Source of the DNA: Patiria miniata
Taxonomy: Eukaryota > Echinodermata > Asteroidea > Valvatida > Asterinidae
NCBI RefSeq assembly: GCF_015706575.1
Contig: NW_024037057.1
Location: forward strand, 7,807,203-7,871,202
Reading direction: 5' to 3'
Length of the DNA stretch: 64,000 nt
The translations under genes and the position numbers were made by a program. The notes under the pieces are model-generated. The model made no database searches. It worked only from the letters and a program-made list of their open reading frames with translations, and had not been told where the DNA came from. Below are positions 11,401-24,960 of the stretch, in pieces. Positions within the stretch are counted from its first letter, which is position 1; each line of letters opens with the position of its first letter.

Positions 11401-13850
11401 TTTTTCTGGTAAGAAATCACACTTTTTTGTTTACCTAGACCTCTGCGAACTTTGCCTTGTTCATCGTTTGCGTAAAGTGCCATGAATCATTCATCCAGAA
11501 ATCGTCAATATTTTGTATCAGATTTAAGATCATGTGCCTAAAAAGTCTTTTTTTAATATACTAAAGGAATTCGTCCAAATTTTTTTGTATCTCAGTTTGA
11601 TGCCTTGTGTATTCTACAGCTGCAGCGTTGTGATTTATATAGCATAATTCCATCCAAATTTCAAAACCTGCCAGCAAACTTGTGGTGCCTTAAAATTAAA
11701 TTAAAAAAAAGAAAATTTGACAGTTTTTTTAATCACTTTAAAATAACCTTCCAGAATAATACTTTTATTACATTGATATGAATTATTAGACAATGCATTC
11801 AGTATTTTTCGTATCATCCAATTTTTTTATGATTTTTAGTTCGACTAGTCTTTGATTTGCAATAATGGAACGGAAACCAAGTTTTCAAATGCCTTTACCA
11901 AAAACTTTTTATGAATTGCAGTTTGTAATTATTGTGGTGCGACTCTTTTTTTTTTTTTCAAAATGCTTTTTGCTACATATATTTTTGGTTGAAATTCGAT
12001 AGATACTCCCATTTTGAACAATCAATAATACAACTTTTTTGATGACTAATTATATGATTGTTAATATCCAAGCCAAAAAGTTACAGTGTTTGAAGTAATT
12101 TCGTTATTTTTGGTTTTGTTTGTCGTTCTCTGAAGCTTTATAAAACTGACTGAAAGCTAGCAATAATCGAAATACACATTGATATTAAATTTTGATATTC
12201 ATATAGACATGCCTTACGATTAAGAACATATTTAAACAATATTTCATCATCTGTTTCCTTGGAGATACGTTTCATTATCAGATAATGAAACTTCAACAAA
12301 TCTTCCTTTTCTTCAAATAAGTGCCGTGTGCAGTAAATCAAGTGGGCCTCATAAATGAAGTCTTCAATTTTTTTTATATATTATTATTGCCTGTATATAA
12401 ATTTAATATTTCAATATTAATAATGTTTTATGTACTTTTTTATGTTGGCATTTCTTCTATTTGTATAAAGATTGCAAGGTATTAAAAGCATTTGGATGTT
12501 TTTTTTTAATATTAAATTGTACATAAAGACTATGTAAATATACTGTGTGAAGTAACTTTTTTGTAGAGAAAGTTTCGGTACAAATTTTGGTTTTTATTTA
12601 TTTATAGCCCACTATTCCCAAGAGTGACTTTTTTTTAATTGATTGTTCATTAACCAAGCTTTGGTTTAGTACACACAAGTACATCATGTTTATCACCGGT
12701 AAAAAGTTTGCGAGCAGAAATCTTGTTAGTTACGTAAAATCAAATTTATGAAATGTTCATTTTTTTCTTTGATGTAATTTCACCAGAAATAACTTCGAAC
12801 GGAAATCCGAAGGTTGCAGGTTCAAACTCCTCACCAGTCAATTTGTTTCTTCAACTTTGAAATTAGAGATTGCTTATTTCAAAGAACGTTTTTGTTTTCG
12901 GTGAATTCAGTGAAGTTTTGGGATGGTGTGTTACATTTAATATATTTATTGTCAAGTATAGATTCATTAATCCTCCCATGGAAACATGCATTGTCAGCCT
13001 GCTTATTACTTGGGTCAATATTGGTCAAGACCCCCATAGGTTTGTACACAGTTAACCCTTCTTAGTACGAATGTGAAGTTAATGATTAGCCCCCCCCCAA
13101 AAGAGGCACAACCTTTTTGTAAAACCTACTCAAATGTAAAGATGAATTCAGGCTTTCAGGAGACGGTGTTAATTGTTTTTCAGCAAAATGGCTTCTCAGT
13201 AAGAGTCACTGAGGCGTGACAACACCGATCAGCTGGTTTTTGTGAGGTTTAACCCCTTAAGGATGGGGTGTAATGGGGACATTCCTCCACACATAGAGCA
13301 AGTGGCCTGCATGACTGCACAGCCTTTGTGTGGTAGCGGGACTGCACAAAAGCAGCAGCTGTGGAACTACCCACTAGCCGTGTGCCACGGCATACCACAG
13401 CTGGCAACTGCATTCCAATGAGGATTAGCGGCCCCGGCCATGACCGCTTCCCGTGCGCATGGGGTTAAGGGCAGTACTGTTGTATCGCAATCAAGATTAT
13501 CTTGAAAGCTATTTTTAGCCAGTTGCGTTTCTTTTGTTGGCTGGTATACCCATGATATACTCCTAGGGGTTATGTGGTCAACGAAAGTTTTAGGTCTCTT
13601 CAAGAGTTTGCAGAAAGGTTTATTATAAAAACTATGCTCCAGTTTGTAAATATATTATGAATATTTTGTGTATGTACGGTTTTTGACATTTTTAATAACG
13701 AGGTGGTTGTAAATAGTTCTGCCATATTTTCTATTTGTGTTTTTCCTATTAAGGGCTAAAACAAAACTTGTGAAGTGATATTATTTATATCACAGTACGA
13801 GACACAGTGCTGCGTGAAATAAATAACTTATGAAAATAGAATGATACATT
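11401..13850 (+). other. Probable long 3' UTR of the kinase gene
   Basis: AT-rich sequence without coding frames between the repeat copies and an AATAAA at 13818-13823. It holds five Pumilio-type TGTANATA motifs: 12392-12399, 12518-12525, 12533-12540, 13645-13652 and 13708-13715. A B-box-like GGTTCAAACTCC near 12830 may be a SINE scrap. That this is one UTR is inferred; RNA data would settle it. Confidence 0.5.
13818..13823 (+). terminator. Candidate polyadenylation signal AATAAA for the kinase gene
   Basis: AATAAA just before the satellite block, after AT-rich UTR-like sequence. Other A-rich alternatives exist further upstream. Confidence 0.45.
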
Positions 13851-13891
13851 TTCTATGTCATTTTTTTATTATTCCCCGTTGGGCCCATAAA

Positions 13892-13945
13892 AAAAGTGGG
13901 TGGTTTGGAGTGGTATAGGGAGTAACAGACAGGGTGGTTTGGGGC
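13892..13945 (+). repeat. Left-hand copy of the 34-bp minisatellite
   Basis: AGGGAGTAACAGACAGGGTGG followed by TTTGGGG is the same unit as the array at 24122-24960, here as about one and a half copies to the left of the 177-bp satellite. Confidence 0.85.
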
Positions 13946-14439
13946 TCTTATTTCCAAAGGAAGTCTGCATTTTTTTGGAGAAAAGTCAATTTTTGGCCAA
14001 ATTTTGATCAAAATGTAAGGCTAACCCCTTGCTTTTTTTCAATTTTGTCAATTTTTTTTCAATGTTAATGCTTGAAACTTGCTGAAAAGATGCCTTAGGG
14101 ATCCTAGAACACATACCAATCCGATTTCTGGACGTTTAACGAAATGTCTGAATTGTTTGGGGAAAAGTTTATTTTTGGCCAAATTTTGATAAAAATGCAA
14201 GGCTTACCCCTTGCTTTTTTTTCAATTTTGGCCAAAAAATGAAAATGCTTGAAACTTGCTGGAAAGATGCCTTAGGGATCCTAGAACACATACCAATCCG
14301 ATTTCTGGACGTTTAACGAAATGTCTGAATTGTTTGGGGAAAAGTTTATTTTTGGCCAAATTTTGATAAAAATGCAAGGCTTACCCCTTGCTTTTTTTTC
14401 AATTTTGGCCAAAAAATGAAAATGCTTGAAACTTGCTGG

Positions 14440-17400
14440 AAAGATGCTTACGGGATCCTAGAACACATACCAATCCGATTTCTGGACGTTTAACGAAATG
14501 TCTGATTTGTTTGGAGAAAAGTTAATTTTTGGCCAAATTTTGATAAAAATGTAAGGCTAACACCTTGCTTTTTTTTCAATTTTGGCCAAAAAATGAAAAT
14601 GCTTGAAACTTGCTGGAAAGATGCTTACGGGATCCTAGAACACATACCAATCCGATTTCTGGACGTTTAACGAAATGTCTGAATTGTTTGGAGAAAAGTT
14701 AATTTTTGGCCAAATTTTGATAAAAATGTAAGGCTAACCCCTTGCTTTTTTTTCAATTTTGGCCAAAAAATGAAAATGCTTTAAACTTGCTGGACAGATG
14801 TTTTAGGGATCCTAGAACACATACCAATCCGATTTCTGGACGTTTAACGAAATATCTGAAGTGTTTGGAGAAGAGTAAATTTTTGGCCAAATTTTGATAA
14901 AAATGAAGGCTAACCCCTTGCTTTTTTTTCAATTTTGGCCAAAAAATGAAAATGCTTGAAACTTGCTGGAAAGATGCTTACGGGATCCTAGAACACATAC
15001 CAATCCGATTTCTGGACGTTTAACGAAATGTCTGATTTGTTTGGAGAAAAGTTAATTTTTGGCCAAATTTTGATAAAAAATGTAAGGCTAACCCCTTGCT
15101 TTTTTTTTCAATTTTGGCCAAAAAATGAAAATGCTTGAAAATTGCTGGAAAGATGCTTACGGGATCCTAGAACACATACCAATCCGATTTCTGGACGTTT
15201 AACGAAATGTCTGAATTGTTTGGAGAAAAGTTAATTTTTGGCCAAATTTTGATAAAAATGTAAGGCTAACCCCTTGCTTTTTTTCAATTTTGGCCAAAAA
15301 ATGAAAATGCTTGAAAATTGCTGGAAAGATGCTTACGGGATCCTAGAACACATACCAATCCGATTTCTGGACGTTTAACGAAACGTCTGAATTGTTTGGA
15401 GAAAAGTCAATTTTTGGCCAAATTTGTATAAAAATGTAAGGCTAACCCCTTGCTTTTTTTTCAATTTTGGCATGAAAATGAAAATGATTGAAACTTGCTG
15501 GAAAGATGCCTACGGGATCCTAGAAGACATACGTATCCGATTTCTGGACGTTTAACGAAATTTCTTAATTGTTTGGAGAAAAGTTAATTTTTGGCCAAAA
15601 TTTTGTACAAAAGTAAGGCTAACCCCTTGCTTTTTTTTCAATTTCGGCCAAAATATGAAAATGCTTTAAATTTGCTGGAAAGATGCCTTAGGGATCCTAG
15701 AACACATACCAATCTGTTTTCTGGACATTTAACGAAATGTCTGAATTGTTTTGAGAAAAGTAAATTTTTGGCCAAATTTTGATCAAAATGTAAGGCTAAC
15801 CCCTTGCTTTTTTTCAATTTTGGCCAAAAAATGAAAATGCTTGAAACTTGCTGGAAAGATGCTTACGGGATCCTAGAACACATACAAAACGATTTCTGGA
15901 CGTTTAACGAAATGTCTTAATTGTTTGGAGAAAAGTCAATTTTTGGCCATATTTTGCAAAAAATGTAAGGCTAATCCCTTGCTTTTTTTTCAATTTCGTG
16001 CAAAAAATATAAATGCTTGAAACTTGCTGGAAAGGTGCCTTAGGGATTCTTGAACACATACCAATCTGATTTCTGGACCTCTAACGAAATGTCTCAATTG
16101 TTTGGAGAAAAGTTAATTTTTGGCCAAATTTTGATCAAAATGTGAGGCTAACCCCTTGCTTTTTTTTCAATTTTGGCCAAAAAATGAAATGCTTGAAACT
16201 TGCTGGAAAGATGCTTACGGGATCCTAGAACACATACAAATCGATTTCTGGACGTTTAACGAAATGTCTTAATTGTTTGGAGAAAAGTCAATTTTTGGCA
16301 AAATTTTGAAAAAAATGTAAGGCTAATCCCTTGCTTTTTTTTCAATTTCGTGCAAAAAATATAAATGCTTGAAACTTGCTGGAAAGATGCTTACGGGATC
16401 CTAGAACACATACCAATCCGATTTCTGGACGTTTAACGAAATGTCTGATTTGTTTGGAGAAAAGTTAATTTTTGGCCAAATTTTGATAAAAATGTAAGGC
16501 TAACACCTTGCTTTTTTTTCAATTTTGGCCAAAAAATGAAAATGCTTGAAACTTGCTGGAAAGATGCTTACGGGATCCTAGAACACATACCAATCCGATT
16601 TCTGGACGTTTAACGAAATGTCTGAATTGTTTGGAGAAAAGTTAATTTTTGGCCAAATTTTGATAAAAATGTAAGGCTAACCCCTTGCTTTTTTTTCAAT
16701 TTTGGCCAAAAAATGAAAATGCTTTAAACTTGCTGGACAGATGTTTTAGGGATCCTAGAACACATACCAATCCGATTTCTGGACGTTTAACGAAATATCT
16801 GAAGTGTTTGGAGAAGAGTAAATTTTTGGCCAAATTTTGATAAAAATGAAGGCTAACCCCTTGCTTTTTTTTCAATTTTGGCCAAAAAATGAAAATGCTT
16901 GAAACTTGCTGGAAAGATGCTTACGGGATCCTAGAACACATACCAATCCGATTTCTGGACGTTTAACGAAATGTCTGATTTGTTTGGAGAAAAGTTAATT
17001 TTTGGCCAAATTTTGATAAAAAATGTAAGGCTAACCCCTTGCTTTTTTTTTCAATTTTGGCCAAAAAATGAAAATGCTTGAAAATTGCTGGAAAGATGCT
17101 TACGGGATCCTAGAACACATACCAATCCGATTTCTGGACGTTTAACGAAATGTCTGAATTGTTTGGAGAAAAGTTAATTTTTGGCCAAATTTTGATAAAA
17201 ATGTAAGGCTAACCCCTTGCTTTTTTTCAATTTTGGCCAAAAAATGAAAATGCTTGAAAATTGCTGGAAAGATGCTTACGGGATCCTAGAACACATACCA
17301 ATCCGATTTCTGGACGTTTAACGAAACGTCTGAATTGTTTGGAGAAAAGTCAATTTTTGGCCAAATTTGTATAAAAATGTAAGGCTAACCCCTTGCTTTT

Positions 17401-18320
17401 TTTTCAATTTTGGCATGAAAATGAAAATGATTGAAACTTGCTGGAAAGATGCCTACGGGATCCTAGAAGACATACGTATCCGATTTCTGGACGTTTAACG
17501 AAATTTCTTAATTGTTTGGAGAAAAGTTAATTTTTGGCCAAAATTTTGTACAAAAGTAAGGCTAACCCCTTGCTTTTTTTTCAATTTCGGCCAAAATATG
17601 AAAATGCTTTAAATTTGCTGGAAAGATGCCTTAGGGATCCTAGAACACATACCAATCTGTTTTCTGGACATTTAACGAAATGTCTGAATTGTTTTGAGAA
17701 AAGTAAATTTTTGGCCAAATTTTGATCAAAATGTAAGGCTAACCCCTTGCTTTTTTTCAATTTTGGCCAAAAATGAAAATGCTTGAAACTTGCTGGAAAG
17801 ATGCTTACGGGATCCTAGAACACATACAAAACGATTTCTGGACGTTTAACGAAATGTCTTAATTGTTTGGAGAAAAGTCAATTTTTGGCCATATTTTGCA
17901 AAAAATGTAAGGCTAATCCCTTGCTTTTTTTTCAATTTCGTGCAAAAAATATAAATGCTTGAAACTTGCTGGAAAGGTGCCTTAGGGATTCTTGAACACA
18001 TACCAATCTGATTTCTGGACCTCTAACGAAATGTCTCAATTGTTTGGAGAAAAGTTAATTTTTGGCCAAATTTTGATCAAAATGTGAGGCTAACCCCTTG
18101 CTTTTTTTTCAATTTTGGCCAAAAAATGAAATGCTTGAAACTTGCTGGAAAGATGCTTACGGGATCCTAGAACACATACAAATCGATTTCTGGACGTTTA
18201 ACGAAATGTCTTAATTGTTTGGAGAAAAGTCAATTTTTGGCAAAATTTTGAAAAAAATGTAAGGCTAATCCCTTGCTTTTTTTCAATTTCGTGCAAAAAA
18301 TATAAATGCTTGAAACTTGC
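14440..18320. repeat. Two copies of an 11-monomer higher-order repeat (about 1942 bp)
   Basis: The block 14440-16380 recurs almost unchanged at 16381-18320, including private variants such as the CATACGTATCC monomer at 15530 and 17473 and identical open frames at 15591 and 17534 (offset 1943 bp, eleven 177-bp monomers). Near identity between the blocks against clear divergence between monomers inside a block is the mark of a higher-order repeat or a recent duplication. Confidence 0.9.
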
Positions 18321-20089
18321 TGGAAAGGTGCCTTAGGGATTCCTGAACACATACCAATCTGGTTTCTCGACCTCTAACGAAATGTCGGAATTGTTTGGAG
18401 AAAAGTCAAATTTTGTTCAAATTTTGATAAAAAAGTAAGGCTAACGCCTTGCTTTTTTTTTCAATTTTGGCCAAAAATGAAAGTGCTTGAAACTTGCAGA
18501 AAAGATGTCTGAAGGATCCTAAAACACATACAAACCCACTTTCTGGACGTTTAACGAAATATCTGAATTGTTTGGAGAAAAGTCAATTTTTGGCCAAATT
18601 TTGATAAAAATGTAAGGCTAACCCCTTGTTTTTTTCTCAATTTTGGCTAAAAAATGAAAATGCTTGAAACTTGCTGGAAAGATGCCTTAGGGATGCTAGA
18701 ACACATACCAACCCACTTTCTGGACGTTTAACGAAATGTCCTAATTGTTTGGAGAAAAGTTTATTTTTGGCCAAATTTGGATAAAAATGTAAGGCTAACC
18801 CCTTGCTTTTTTTTCAATTTTGGCTAAAATATGAAAGTGCCTGAAACTTGCTGGAAAGATGCCTTAGGGATCCCAGAACACATAATCCGATTTCTGGACC
18901 TCTAACGAAATATCTTAAGTGTTTGGAGAAAAGTGAATTTTTGGCCCAATTTTGATAATAATGTAAGGCTAACCCCTTGCTTTTTTCTCAATTTTTTGCA
19001 AAAAAATGAAATTGCTTGAAACTTGCTGGAAAGATGCCTTAGGGATGCTAGAACACATACCAATCCGATTTTTGGACGTTTAACGAAAAGTCTGAATTGT
19101 TTGGAGAAAAGTTAATTTTTGGCCAAATTTTGATAAAAAGTAAGGCTAACCCCTTGCTTTTTTTCTCAATTTTGGCCAGAAAATATAAATTGTCTGAAAC
19201 TTGCTGGAAATATGCCTTAGGGATCCTATAACACATATCAATCCGATTTCTAGACGTTTAACGAAATATCTGAAGTCTTTGGAGAAAAAATAATTTTAGC
19301 AAAATTTTGATAAAAAACTAAAGCTAACCCTTTGCTTTTTTCTCAATTTTGGCCAAAAAATTAAATTGTCTCAAACTTGCTGGAAAGATGCCTCAGGGAT
19401 TCTAGAACACATACCAATCTGGTTTCTGGACCTCTAACGAAAAGTCTGATTTGTTTGGAGAAAAGTCAAATTTTGTTCAAATTTTGATAAAAAAGTAAGG
19501 CTAACGCCTTGCTTTTTTTTTCAATTTTGGCCAAAAATTAAAGTGCTTGAAACTTGCAGAAAAGATGTTTTAAGGATCCTAAAACACATACCAACCCACT
19601 TTCTGGACGTTTAACGAAATATCTGAATTGTTTGGAGAAAAGTCAATTTTTGGCCAAATTTTGATACAAATGTAAGGCTAACCCCTTGTTTTTTTCTCAA
19701 TTTTGGCTAAAAAATGAAAATGCTTGAAACTTGCTGGAAAGATGCCTTAGGGATGCTAGAACACATACCAACCCACTTTCTGGACGTTTAACGAAATGTC
19801 CTAATTGTTTGGAGAAAAGTTTATTTTTGGCCAAATTTGGATAAAAATGTAAGGCTAACCCCTTGCTTTTTTTTCAATTTTGGCTAAAATATGAAAGTGC
19901 CTGAAACTTGCTGGAAAGATGCCTTAGGGATCCTAGAACACATAATCCGATTTCTGGACCTCTAACGAAATATCTGAAGTGTTTGGAGAAAAGTGAATTT
20001 TTGGCCCAATTTTGATAATAATGTAAGGCCAACCCCTTGCTTTTTTCTCAATTTTGGCTAAAAAATGAAATTGCTTGAAACTTGCTGGA

Positions 20090-22080
20090 AAGATGCCTTA
20101 GGGATGCTAGAACACATACCAATCCTATTTTTGGACGTTTAACGAAAAGTCTTAATTGTTTGGAGAAAAGTTAATTTTTGGCCAAATTTTGATAAAAAAG
20201 TAAGGCTAACCCCTTGCTTTTTTTCTCAATTTTGGCCAGAAAATATAAATTGTCTGAAACTTGCTGGAAATATGCCTAAGGGATCCAAGAACACATACCA
20301 ATCCGATTTCTGGACCTCTAACGAACTGTCTAAATTGTTGGAGAAAAGTGAATTTTTGGCCCAATTTTGATAAAAATGTAAGGCCAACCCCTTGTTTTTT
20401 TTTTGTTTTTTTTTCAATTTTGGCCAAAAAATGAAAATGCTTGAAACTTGCTGGAAGATGCCCAAGGGATCCTAGAACACATACCAATCCAATTTCTGGA
20501 CCTCTAACGAAATGTCTGATTTGTTTGGAGAAAAGTCAATTGTTGGCCAAATTTTGATAAAAAAGTAAGGCTAACCCTTTGCTTTTTTTTTCAATTTTGG
20601 CCAACAAATGAAAATGATTGAAACTTGCTGGAAAGATGCCCAAGGATCCTAGAACACATACCAATCCGATTTCTGGACCTCTAACGAAATGTCTGATTTG
20701 TTTGGAGAAAAGTGAATTTTTGGCCAAAATTTTGATGAAAATGTAAGGCAAACCCATTGCTTTTTTTCCAATTTTGGCCAAAAAATGAAAATGCTTGAAA
20801 CTTGCTGGAAAAATTCCCAAGGGATTGAAGAACAGATACTAATCCGATTGCTGGACCTCTTCCGAAATGTCTGAATTGTTTGAAAAAAAAGGGTTTTTTA
20901 GGCCAAATTTTGATAAAAAGTAAGGCTTACCGCTTGTTTTTTTCTTTCTTCAATTTTGGCAAAAAAAATGAAAATACTTGAAACTTGCTGGAAAGATGCC
21001 CAAGGGATTGTAGAACACATGCCAATCTGATTTCTGGACCCCTAACGAAATGTCTTTATTGTTTGAAGAAAAGTCAATTTTTGGCCAAATTTCGATAAAA
21101 AAGTAAGGCTAACCCCTTGCTTTTTTTTCAATTTTGGCCAAAAAATGAAAATGCTTGAAACTTGCTGGAAAGATGCCCAAGGATCCTAGAACACATACCA
21201 ATCCGATTTCTGGACGTTTAACGAAATGTCTGATTTGTTTGGAGAAAAGTTAATTTTTGGCCAAATTTTGATAAAAATGTAAGGCTAACCCCTTGCTTTT
21301 TTCTCAATTTTGGCTAAAAAATGAAATTGCTTGAAACTTGCTTGAAAGATGCCTTAGGGATGCTAGAACACATACCAATCCTATTTTTGGACGTTTAACG
21401 AAAAGTCTTAATTGTTTGGAGAAAAGTTAATTTTTGGCCAAATTTTGATAAAAAAGTAAGGCTAACCCCTTGCTTTTTTTCTCAATTTTGGCCAGAAAAT
21501 ATAAATTGTCTGAAACTTGCTGGAAATATGCCTAAGGGATCCAAGAACACATACCAATCCGATTTCTGGACCTCTAACGAACTGTCTAAATTGTTGGAGA
21601 AAAGTGAATTTTTGGCCCAATTTTGATAAAAATGTAAGGCCAACCCCTTGTTTTTTTTTTGTTTTTTTTTCAATTTTGGCCAAAAAATGAAAATGCTTGA
21701 AACTTGCTGGAAAGATGCCTTAGGGAACCTAGAACACATACCAATGCGATTTCTGGACGTTTAACGACATGTCTGATTTGTTTGGAGAAAAGTCAATTGT
21801 TGGCCAAATTTTGATAAAAAAGTAAGGCTAACCCTTTGCTTTTTTTTTCAATTTTGGCCAACAAATGAAAGTGCTTAAAACTTGATGAAAAGATGTCTTA
21901 GGGATCCTAGAACAAATACCAATCCGATTTTTGGACCTCTAACGAAGTGTCTGATTTGTTTGGAGAAAAGTTAATTTTTGGCCAAAATTTTGATGAAAAT
22001 GTAAGGCAAACCCATTGCTTTTTTTCCAATTTTGGCCAAAAAATGAAAATGCTTGAAAGTTGCTGGAAAAATTCCCAAGG
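20090..22080. repeat. Second higher-order duplication in the satellite (about 7 monomers)
   Basis: Variants around 20100-20420, including the insertion TTGTTTTTTTTTCAATTTTG, recur at about 21355-21680, and those at 20700-20900 recur near 21960-22160; the offset is about 1257 bp, seven monomers. A further roughly 1070-bp (six-monomer) spacing links 18350-19000 with 19430-20080. Confidence 0.75.
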
Positions 22081-24121
22081 GATTGAAGAACACATACTAA
22101 TCCGATTGCTGGACCTCTTCCGAAATGTCTGAATTGTTTGAAAAAAAAGGTTTTTTAGGCCAAATTTTGATAAAAAAGTAAGGCTTACCGCTTGTTTTTT
22201 TCTTTCTTCAATTTTGGCAAAAAAAATGAAAATACTTGAAACTTGCTGGAAAGATGCCCAAGGGATTGAAGAACACATACCAATCCGATTTCTGGACCTC
22301 TAACGAAATGTCTTAATTGTTTGAAGAAAAGTCAATTTTGGGCCAAATTTCGATAAAAAAGTAAGGCTAACCCCTTGTTTTTTTTCAATTTTGGCCAAAA
22401 AAATGAAAATGCTTGAAACTTGCTGGAAGATGCCCAAGGGATCCTAGAACACATACCAATCCGATTTCTGGACCTCTAACGAAATGTCTGATTTGTTTGG
22501 AGAAAAGTGAATTTTTGGCCAAAACTTTGATGAAAATGTAAGGCAAACCCCTTGCTTTTTTTCAATTTTGGCCAAAAAATGAAAATGATTGAAACTTGCT
22601 GGAAAGATGCCCAAGGATCCTAGAACACATACCAATCCGATTTCTGGACCTCTAACGAAATGTCTGATTTGTTTGGAGAAAAGTGAATTTTTGGCCAAAA
22701 CTTTGATGAAAATGTAAGGCAAACCCCTTGCTTTTTTTCAATTTTGGCCAAAAAAATGAAAATGCTTGAAACTTGCTGGAAAGATGCCCAAGGGATTGAA
22801 GAACACATACCAATCCGATTTCTGGACCTCTTTCGAAATGTCTGAATTGTTTGGAAAAAAAAAAATTTTGGCCAAATTTTGATAAAAAAGTAAGGCTTAC
22901 CGCTTGTTTTTTCTCTTTCTTCAATTTTGACCAAAAAAAATGAAAATGCTTGAAACTTGCTGGAAAGATGCCCTAGGGATCCTAGAACAAATACCAATCC
23001 GATTTCTGGACCTCTAACGAATTGTCTGATTTGTTTGGAGAAAAGTGAATTTTTGGCGAAACTTTAGATAAAAATGTAAGGCTAACCCCTTGCCTTTTTT
23101 CCCAAATTTTGGCCAAAAAATAAAAATGCTTGAAACTTGCTGGAAAGATGCCTATGGGATCCTAGAATACATACCAATCCGATTTCTGGACCTCTAACGA
23201 AATGTCTGATTTGTTTGGGGAAAAGTTAATTTTTGGCCAAATTTTGGTGAAAATGTAAGGCTAACCCCTTGTTTTTTTTTCCAATTTCGGCCAAAAAAAT
23301 GAAAATGCTTGAAACTTGCTGGAAAGATGCCTTATGGATTTAAGAACACATACCAATCCGATTTCTGGACCTCTAACGAAAAGTCGGAATTGTTTGGAGA
23401 AAAGTCAAATTTTTTTCAAATTTTGATAAAAATGTAAGGCTAACCCCCTTGCTTTTTTTTTCAATTTTGGCCAAAAAATGATAATGCTTGAAACTTGCTG
23501 AAAAGATGCCTCAGGGATCCTAGAACACATACCACTTCGATTTCTGGACCTCTAACGAAATGTCTGCATTGTTTCGAGAAAAGTAGTTTTTTTTGCCAAA
23601 TTTTGATAAAAATGTAAGGCTAACCCCCTTGCATTTTTTTTCAAGGGTTTGGCCAAAAATATGAAAATGCTTGAAACTTGATTGAAAGATGCCTTATGGA
23701 TTCTAGAACACATACCAATCCGACTTCTGGACCTCTAACGAAAAGTCGGAATTGTTTGGAGAAAAGTCAAATTTTGTTCAAATTCTGATAAAAATGTAAG
23801 ACTATTACCCCTTGCTTTTTTTTCAATTTTGGCCAAAAAATGATAATGCTTGAAACTTGCTGAAAAGATGCCTTAGGGATTCCAGAACACATACCAATCC
23901 GATTTCTGGAACTCTAACGAAATGTCTGAATTGTTAGGAGAAAAGTAAATTTTTTGCCAAATTTTGATAAAAAAGCTTGCTATTTTTTTCAATTTTGGCC
24001 AGAAAATGAAATTGCTTGAAACTTGCTGGAAAGATGTCTTAGGGATCCTAAAACAAATACCAATCCGATTTCTGGACGTTCAACGAAATGTCTGAATTGT
24101 TTGGAGAAAAATAAATTTTAG

Positions 24122-24960
24122 GGGGATTACAGAGAGTAACAGGCAGGGTGGTTAGGGGCAGTACAGGGAGTTACAACAGGGCGGTTTGGGGCAATACAGG
24201 GAGTAACAGGCAGGGCGGTTTGGGCAGTACAGGGAGTAACAGACAGGGTGGTTTTGGGCAATACAGGGAGTAATAGGCAGGGTGGTTTTGGGCAGTACAG
24301 GGAGTAACAGGTAGGGTGGTTTGAAGCAGTACAGGGAGTAACAGGCAGGGTGGTTTTGGGCAGTACAGGGAGTAACAGGTAGGGTGGTTTGGGGCAGTAC
24401 AGAGAGTAACAGGCAGGGCGGTTTGGGGCAGTACAGGGAGTAACAGGCAGGGGGGGGGGGTTTGGGGCAGTACAGGGAGTAACAGGCAGGGTGGTTTGGG
24501 CAGTACAGGGAGTAACAGGCAGGGTGGTTAGGGACAGTACAGTGAGTAACAGGCAGGGTGGTTTAAAGCAATACAGGGAGTAACAGGCAGGGTGGTTTGG
24601 GGCAGTACAGGGAGTAACAGGCAGGGTGGTTTGGGCAGTACAGGGAGTAACAGGCAGGGTGGTTAGGGGCAGTACAGTGAGTAACAGGCAGGGTGGTTTG
24701 GGGCAATACAGGGAGTAACAGGCAGGGTGGTTAGGGGCAGTACAGGGAGTAACAGGCAGGGTGGTTTGGGGCAGTATAGGGAGTAACAGGCAGGGCGGTT
24801 TGGGCAGTACAGGGGGTAACAGGCAGTGCGGTTTGGGGCGGTACAGGGAGTAATAAGAAGGTGGTTTGGGGCAGTACAGGGAGTAACAGGTAGGGTGGAT
24901 TTAGGGTGGTACAGGAAGTAACCTGCAGGGTGGTTTGGGGCAGTATAGGGGTTGTTTTGA
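24122..24960 (+). repeat. 34-bp minisatellite array
   Basis: About 24 copies of a 34-bp unit built from GGGCAGTACAGGGAGTAACA and GGCAGGGTGGTTT. It abuts the right end of the 177-bp satellite directly. Confidence 0.95.

Larger units (their letters stand above)
13965..24121. repeat. 10.2 kb satellite array of about 177-bp monomers
   Basis: About 57 head-to-tail monomers of 176-178 bp. Each holds a near-invariant GGGATCCTAGAACACATACC (a BamHI site in most), TTCTGGACGTTTAACGAAAT or its CTCTAACGAAAT variant, TTTGGAGAAAAG, TTTTTGGCCAAATTTTGAT, AAGGCTAACCCCTTGC and CTTGAAACTTGCTGGAAAGA. The array starts and ends at the same phase of the monomer (TTTGGAGAAAA). Divergence rises to the right, where the CTCTAACG subfamily and indels dominate. 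Open frames on both strands are by-products of the repeat. No transposon protein is encoded. Confidence 0.97.

Noticed and set aside
15591-17725. Two identical 63-codon open frames
   Set aside because: Identical because of the 11-monomer higher-order duplication, not selection on a protein.
20206-22997. Overlapping minus-strand open frames of 60-125 codons in the satellite
   Set aside because: They track the monomer period, occur in several frames, and are interrupted wherever monomers vary; no family resemblance.
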